From assembly GCA_945888895.1 (NCBI GenBank), contig CAMDAY010000051.1, forward strand, positions 1 through 11,184: 11,184 nucleotides of DNA, in the 5' to 3' direction. Position numbers and translations under genes: made by a program. Position 1 is the first letter of the stretch. Each line of letters opens with the position of its first letter. This document shows, piece after piece, positions 7,252-11,184 of this stretch. The DNA is from Dehalococcoides mccartyi. Lineage in GTDB: Bacteria > Chloroflexota > Dehalococcoidia > UBA2979. Below the pieces are notes generated by a model, which was not told the origin of the DNA, did not search any database, and saw nothing but the letters and a program-made list of their open reading frames with translations.

Positions 7252-7268
7252 CGCCTGGTCGGGGGCGC

Positions 7269-7280
7269 TCAGCGCGCTGA
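7269..7280. other. 12-bp perfect palindrome between convergent genes
   Basis: TCAGCGCGCTGA is self-complementary with no loop and lies in the 38-bp gap between the stop codons of the malic enzyme and acyltransferase genes. It has no U-tract. It could mark the transcript ends or be a protein site, but chance in GC-rich sequence is also possible. Confidence 0.3.
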
Positions 7281-7289
7281 ACAGCGACG

Positions 7290-9230
7290 CTACGGGAGCG
7301 CGGCGGTGATCAGGCCCACGTAGAGCTCGACACCCTCGGGACGCAGATGCATGTCGTCCCAGAACAGGCCGGTGCGTGCACCGCTGGTGTCATGCCACGG
7401 GACGAGACGGATACCGGGGTGCCGCGCTACGGCCTCGGCGAGCATCGCGTTGTTGGGCTTCTCCCACGGCTGCGGCACGTGCAAGTCAACGACCACGGCG
7501 CGCGGCACGCCACTGAGGAGGGACATCAACTCCTCCATCTGCGGTCGTGACATCGGCCCGTTGTTGCCGACCTGCACGATGACCGTCGAGGGCAACCGGC
7601 CAGCGGCCCGGCGCTCGCGGAGGATGCGCAGCGTCGTCGCGGCGTCACGGCCAATCGCCGCGTCCACCTCGATCGTTCCGAAGGCATTGGCGAGGCCGTT
7701 CGCCGCGCCGAGCATCACCGAGTCCCCGATCGCGAACGTCGGAGCTGCGGATGACGCACGCGCGCCGGTTGCGACCGGGTTCGGCGCCACCGTCGCGGTG
7801 GCGGTCGCCGCCGTGATCACGGGCACATCAAGGGTCGGCGTCGGGGTCGCTGTGACGACGGCGCTGAGGCTGCGCACGGTCAGGCCTGCGGTCGGCGTGC
7901 GCACGGGGACGATCGAGCGCGATACCGGCTCGGCGGGCGACTGGGCACCCACGGCATCGCGCGGGACGACCCACGAGGGCGCGTAGGCGGTCGGATCCGC
8001 GGTCGGCGCGGTGAGCACGCCGTTGATCTGCGCGACGGCGAGGTACGCCGGTGGCGTCCGCGGCGGAGCGAAGGCGGCCCCGGCAATGACGGCAACGAAC
8101 GCGGTCGAGGCCGCGAAGCCGATGGTCCAGCGCGTGTCGCGGCGCAGCATCCGGAACTCCTCGATCGCGCGCCGGATGGCGCCGGAGCGGATGGGTTCCT
8201 CGATCCAGCGGTAGGAGAGGTCCGCGACCAGCAGGGTCGCGATGGCGGCGAGGCCGACCACGACCGGCTGGGGCACGATCAACTGCGCCGCGGCGAACAG
8301 CGCCAACAGCGGCGGGTGCCACAGGTAGATGCTGTACGAGCGTTCGCCAATCCAGCGCAGCGGTGCACTGCCGAAGACGGCCGCGAATGGGCCCGACACG
8401 GAGGCCGCCACGATCAGCACCAGGCTCACCACCGCGGTCACCGCGAAGCCGCCCTGGTACAGGAACGGGCGCCACTCCGCGAGCCACACGAGCAGGAACG
8501 CGGTCACCAGCAGCGCGGCGATGCCGCTCAACTGGAGCGCACGACGAGCCAACCATCCTTCGCGCGCGCGCCACAACGGCTCCGCAAAGGCGAGCGCGGC
8601 GCCGAACAGCAAGCCGACGGCGTGGGTGTCCGTACCGTAGTAGAGGCGCGAAACATCCGTGCCGCCTCGATACATCACGGCCATCAGCAGGGCGGAGCCA
8701 GTACCGAGCAGCAGCGTTACCACGAACGCGCCGCGGCGTCCGACGAGGCGCACCGCGAGCAGCAGCAGCGGCGGCCAGACGAGATAGAACTGCTCTTCGA
8801 CGGCCAGCGACCAGAGGTGCTGCAGCAGCTGCGGCCGCCCGACCGTCTCGAAGTACGGCAGGTTGCTGAAGATCAGGAACCAGTTCGTCCCGTACGCGAC
8901 CGCCGAGAGTGCGACGCCACGGAGCGCCCGTACGTCGCCGGGGAAGAATGCCTGCGCCGCGGCGATGAGCACGAAGATGAAGACCAGCGCCGCCGGCAGC
9001 AGACGCCGTGCACGGCGGATCCAGAACTGGCGGAGGTCGACACGACCGGTGAGCGCGTGCTCCGTGAGCAGCCCGCGGGTGATCAGGAAACCGCTAATGG
9101 CAAAGAAGATGTCGACGCCGAGGAAGCCACCGGGTAGCCACCTCGTGTTCGCGTGGTACACGAACACAGCCACGACCGCGAGAGCGCGGAGGCCGTCAAT
9201 CGCAGGGATGTAAGCGGTGGCTCGCCGCAA
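7290..9230 (-). CDS. OafA/OatA-type acyltransferase fused to SGNH hydrolase-like domain
   Basis: Membrane O-acyltransferase likely to move acyl (often acetyl) groups to a cell-surface glycan. It has 646 residues. The acyltransferase-3 domain (about 8-346) shows YIPAIDGLRALAVV at its start, His26 in FVYHAN, GVDIFFAISGF (38-48), the basic pair region RRARR (72-76), HLWSLAVEEQFYLVWP (138-153) and WIEEP (342-346), with about ten helices. A last helix (about 369-387) leads to a Thr/Pro/Ala-rich linker (388-495), probably extracytoplasmic. The C-terminal domain (about 498-646) has SGNH blocks: GDSVM with Ser504, Gly527, GNNG (555-558) and DDMH (Asp625, His628). Start TTG 9230 is supported by GGGAG five bases upstream. 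It is about 170 bp downstream of the CoA transferase gene but separated by a terminator, so probably transcribed alone. The glycan target is unknown. Confidence 0.92.
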   Translation of the reverse strand: MRRATAYIPAIDGLRALAVVAVFVYHANTRWLPGGFLGVDIFFAISGFLITRGLLTEHALTGRVDLRQFWIRRARRLLPAALVFIFVLIAAAQAFFPGDVRALRGVALSAVAYGTNWFLIFSNLPYFETVGRPQLLQHLWSLAVEEQFYLVWPPLLLLAVRLVGRRGAFVVTLLLGTGSALLMAVMYRGGTDVSRLYYGTDTHAVGLLFGAALAFAEPLWRAREGWLARRALQLSGIAALLVTAFLLVWLAEWRPFLYQGGFAVTAVVSLVLIVAASVSGPFAAVFGSAPLRWIGERSYSIYLWHPPLLALFAAAQLIVPQPVVVGLAAIATLLVADLSYRWIEEPIRSGAIRRAIEEFRMLRRDTRWTIGFAASTAFVAVIAGAAFAPPRTPPAYLAVAQINGVLTAPTADPTAYAPSWVVPRDAVGAQSPAEPVSRSIVPVRTPTAGLTVRSLSAVVTATPTPTLDVPVITAATATATVAPNPVATGARASSAAPTFAIGDSVMLGAANGLANAFGTIEVDAAIGRDAATTLRILRERRAAGRLPSTVIVQVGNNGPMSRPQMEELMSLLSGVPRAVVVDLHVPQPWEKPNNAMLAEAVARHPGIRLVPWHDTSGARTGLFWDDMHLRPEGVELYVGLITAALP

Positions 9231-9310
9231 TAGAGCTCCCGATCAATCCCCGCCTACTCGCTTACACACGCTAACCGAATGTGATGCCCCGCGCGAGATG
9301 CAGGGCGACG

Positions 9311-9342
9311 AAAAACCGTCCGATCTGGCCCTGTTCGGACAG
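9311..9342 (-). terminator. Intrinsic terminator of the CoA transferase gene
   Basis: In leftward transcripts CUGUCCGA pairs with UCGGACGG (eight pairs, one G-U) around an 11-base loop, followed at once by UUUUU (9315-9311). It starts 58 bases past the CoA transferase stop and precedes the acyltransferase gene, so it separates the two same-strand genes into different transcripts. Confidence 0.8.
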
Positions 9343-9400
9343 AAATTTCTCAGTGCGAGCGAAGCATCGCCGAAACGACCGCCGACCGTTGCACAACGCG

Positions 9401-10600
9401 CTAGATGACACGCTCAGCAACGAGGCGCGCGATCTCGGCGTCCGGGAGACGGAGCCACGACCGCAGCACGTCCTGCGTGTCCGCGCCGATGGCAGGCGAC
9501 GGGCGCGGAGGGACGCGGGGCGAGTTGCTGAAGGCCAGCGGAGCACCCGCGCGGGCGTATCGACCGAGCCCGGGCTGGTCGACCTCCGCGAACATCGGGT
9601 TGGCCGGCGAGCATCGAGGGTCGTTGGCGACCAGCTGGACGAACGTCTGGTATGGGCCCCACAGCACCTCATGCCGGTCGAACGCCTCGCGCACCTCGTC
9701 GAGCGTGTGCGCCGCGATCCACGGGCCGACAAGGTCGCCGATCTCGCGGCGCAACTCGTACCGCACGCCCTCATCCCGCAGGTCAACGCCCCGCGTAGCC
9801 TCCAGCGCTCGCACGCCCTCGGCGATACCCGTTGCTTCGATCAGGCTCGTCCACTGACGGCCGGTGAGCGCGACGGCGATGACGTAGCGCCCGTCGCTCG
9901 TACGGAAGTCGCTGGAGTACGTGCCGAAGAGGTCGTTGCCGATGCGCTGGCGCGGCTCGTCCGGCCGCAGCGCCGCCTCCCCGATGAAGCCGAGGTTGCC
10001 TGCGATGGAAAGTGCGACATCCGTCAGGCTGAGGTTGATCAACTGCCCCTCGCCCGTGCGCACGCGGTGCAGCTCAGCGGCCAGCAGCCCGGTCGCGAGC
10101 ATGTAGCCCGCGAGGCCGTCCCACGCCGGAAGCACGTGGTTCACTGGCCCCTCGTGCCCCGCGGGGCCGGTGACGAAGGGGAAGCCGATCGCGGCGTTGA
10201 CGGTGTAGTCCACGGCAGGCGAGCCGTCCGGGTTGCCCGTGAGTACCGCCATAATCAGGTCGGAACGGCGCGCGCGGAGCCGCTCGTATTCGTTCCAACC
10301 GTGGACGCGCAGGTTCGTCAGGACGATGCCCGCCTCCGCGATCAGCGAGGTGGCGAGCTCCTGGCCAGCCTCGGAGCGCATGTCGATCGTCAGCGACTTC
10401 TTGCCCGCATTGAGCCCCGACCAGTAGATGCTCTGATCGTTGTGCAGCGGCCAGCGCTTCGCGTCGATCCCGCCGCCCGGGGGGTCGATTCGGATGACCT
10501 CGGCGCCGAGCGAGGCGAGTGTCGCCCCGCCCAGGGGAGCCGCGACAAACGCCGATATCTCCACCACTTTGAGCCCATCCAGGATCGGTGTGGTCGCCAT
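9401..10600 (-). CDS. mct: CoA transferase family III, mesaconyl-CoA C1-C4 CoA transferase (2-methylfumaryl-CoA isomerase)-like
   Basis: Family III (CaiB/BaiF) CoA transferase of 399 residues, the normal length. Several segments match what I recall of the Chloroflexus/Roseiflexus enzyme that moves CoA within mesaconyl-CoA from C1 to C4 in the 3-hydroxypropionate bicycle: VVEISAFVAAPLGG (12-25), the RIDPPGGGIDAKRWP stretch (37-51), DYTVN (131-135), GPVNHVLPAWDG (151-162) and NPMFAEVDQPGLG (334-346). Asp161, in AWDGLAGYMLATG, aligns with the catalytic Asp that forms the acyl anhydride in this family. LGAEVIRI (31-38) is the common family III nucleotide-fold segment. Start ATG 10600 gives MATTPILDGLKVVE, where family homology begins. 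GAGGAG lies about 11 bases upstream. The frame stays open much further upstream, but that part lies antisense to the PEBP gene. No other bicycle gene is in the window. A different family III substrate is possible. Confidence 0.85.
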   Translation of the reverse strand: MATTPILDGLKVVEISAFVAAPLGGATLASLGAEVIRIDPPGGGIDAKRWPLHNDQSIYWSGLNAGKKSLTIDMRSEAGQELATSLIAEAGIVLTNLRVHGWNEYERLRARRSDLIMAVLTGNPDGSPAVDYTVNAAIGFPFVTGPAGHEGPVNHVLPAWDGLAGYMLATGLLAAELHRVRTGEGQLINLSLTDVALSIAGNLGFIGEAALRPDEPRQRIGNDLFGTYSSDFRTSDGRYVIAVALTGRQWTSLIEATGIAEGVRALEATRGVDLRDEGVRYELRREIGDLVGPWIAAHTLDEVREAFDRHEVLWGPYQTFVQLVANDPRCSPANPMFAEVDQPGLGRYARAGAPLAFSNSPRVPPRPSPAIGADTQDVLRSWLRLPDAEIARLVAERVI

Positions 10601-10632
10601 AGTGTGTATGTCTCCTCGATCGGCCTGGCTGG

Positions 10633-10662
10633 TTGACACCCTGGGAGGGGTCACGGAATCAT
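10633..10662 (+). promoter_or_regulatory. Possible promoter and overlapping operator in the divergent mct/PEBP gap
   Basis: TTGACA (10633-10638), a perfect -35 hexamer, is followed 18 bp later by AATCAT (10657-10662), four of six -10 positions, reading toward the PEBP gene. An imperfect inverted repeat, TGACACC (10634-10640) and GGGGTCA (10647-10653), overlaps the -35 and has one mismatch and a 6-bp spacer, as a repressor site might. The gap is only 96 bp and must also hold the leftward mct promoter; GATGAT on the reverse strand overlaps the same -10 area. Confidence 0.4.
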
Positions 10663-10696
10663 CTGACCGCACGCACCGTACCGAAAGTGAGCTCAT

Positions 10697-11173
10697 ATGG
10701 CATTCGCACTGTCGGAGATGCAATTGACCAGCACGGCCTTCGCGGCCGGCGGACGCATCCCGAAGAAGCACACGGGCGAGGACATGGACGTGTCGCCAGC
10801 CCTCGCGTGGAGCGGCGCGCCCGAGGGTACCCGTTCGTTCGCCATCATCTGCCACGACCCGGACGCTCCGCTGGTCGCAGAGGGCGCCTACGGGTACACG
10901 CACTGGGTGCTCTACAACATCCCGGCGAGCGTCACCGACCTCGCGGAGGGCGATCAGCGCTTCACGCAGGGCAGTCGCGGGAACGGCCAACCTGGCTACA
11001 TGGGGCCGATGCCTCCGCCCGGCCACGGCACGCACCGCTACTACTTCTGGGTGCTGGCGATGAGCAGCGAGCCGACCCTGCCCGAGGACCTGACGATCGC
11101 GGGCCTGCTCGAGGAGGTCGAGCCGACACTCCTCGGGATGAACCGGTTGGTCGGGGAGTACAGCCGGGGCTAG
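10697..11173 (+). CDS. YbhB/YbcL family Raf kinase inhibitor-like (PEBP) protein
   Basis: Small cytosolic protein of 158 residues, the normal length for bacterial phosphatidylethanolamine-binding protein homologues, whose biological role is mostly unknown. The ligand-pocket motifs are clear: DPDAP (54-58), YTHWVLYNIP (67-76) with His69, and GPMPPPGHGTHRY (103-115). The N-terminus reads FALSEMQLTSTAF, as in relatives. There is no signal peptide. ATG 10697 has only a weak ribosome site (AGTGAG about five bases upstream). Divergent from the mct-like gene; I see no functional link between them. Only 11 bp remain after the stop. Confidence 0.93.
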   Translation: MAFALSEMQLTSTAFAAGGRIPKKHTGEDMDVSPALAWSGAPEGTRSFAIICHDPDAPLVAEGAYGYTHWVLYNIPASVTDLAEGDQRFTQGSRGNGQPGYMGPMPPPGHGTHRYYFWVLAMSSEPTLPEDLTIAGLLEEVEPTLLGMNRLVGEYSRG

Positions 11174-11184
11174 TCACCCGACCT

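Noticed and set aside
8316..9137. Forward open frame opposite the acyltransferase gene
   Set aside because: Gln/Arg/Glu-rich shadow of a well-conserved membrane protein gene.
9341..9350. AGAAATTTCT palindrome
   Set aside because: Short AT-rich palindrome next to a terminator; no repeat or spacing suggests a binding site.
9281..10636. 451-codon forward open frame opposite the CoA transferase gene
   Set aside because: Antisense shadow; the reverse strand encodes a clear family III enzyme and has its own terminator.
10601..11035. Possible 145-residue N-terminal extension of the CoA transferase
   Set aside because: The extra part lies antisense to the PEBP gene and has no similarity to the family. 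ATG 10600 gives the normal length and N-terminus.

Overview
The window is a high-GC bacterial chromosome segment with eight protein genes, one of them cut by the left edge. Starts are often GTG or TTG, which suits a high-GC lineage. The protein set suggests Chloroflexota or a similar high-GC group: a mesaconyl-CoA C1-C4 CoA transferase resembling the Chloroflexus/Roseiflexus enzyme, an ACT-domain malic enzyme, and a DEAD-box helicase with a basic Gly/Arg-rich tail. This placement is inference from protein character; no rRNA or other phylogenetic marker is present. I recognise no tRNA, rRNA, CRISPR array, insertion sequence, integrase or toxin-antitoxin pair.

Layout. Positions 1-3451 hold a transport block. 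A partial MFS gene runs leftward (<1-1256), divergent from a second MFS gene (1462-2658) followed after 46 bp by a TauE/SafE-type exporter gene (2705-3451). The rightward pair has a near-consensus sigma-70 promoter (1324-1351). It ends at a perfect 12-bp hairpin (3475-3502) shared with the convergent DEAD-box helicase gene (5001-3538). A noncoding stretch of roughly 790 bp (5002-5790) follows. It carries hairpins, a REP-like GC-rich element and an unusual number of repeated 10-11-mers. It separates the helicase from a divergent malic enzyme gene (5791-7251).

The malic enzyme gene converges, with a 38-bp gap, on a fused membrane acyltransferase/SGNH-hydrolase gene (9230-7290). Upstream of that, on the same strand, lies the CoA transferase gene (10600-9401), ending at a clear intrinsic terminator (9342-9311). 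It is divergent from a small PEBP-family gene (10697-11173), with a 96-bp shared regulatory region.

The genes do not form one pathway. The transporter pair is a plausible operon. The malic enzyme (malate to pyruvate) and the CoA transferase (a 3-hydroxypropionate-cycle step) both belong to central C3-C5 metabolism but are not co-transcribed. I found no convincing undescribed multi-gene system. The observations most worth checking are the malic enzyme with Asn-Trp in place of the usual catalytic Tyr-Thr, a gene whose strong ribosome-binding site points to an ATC start, and the stand-alone mct-like gene.
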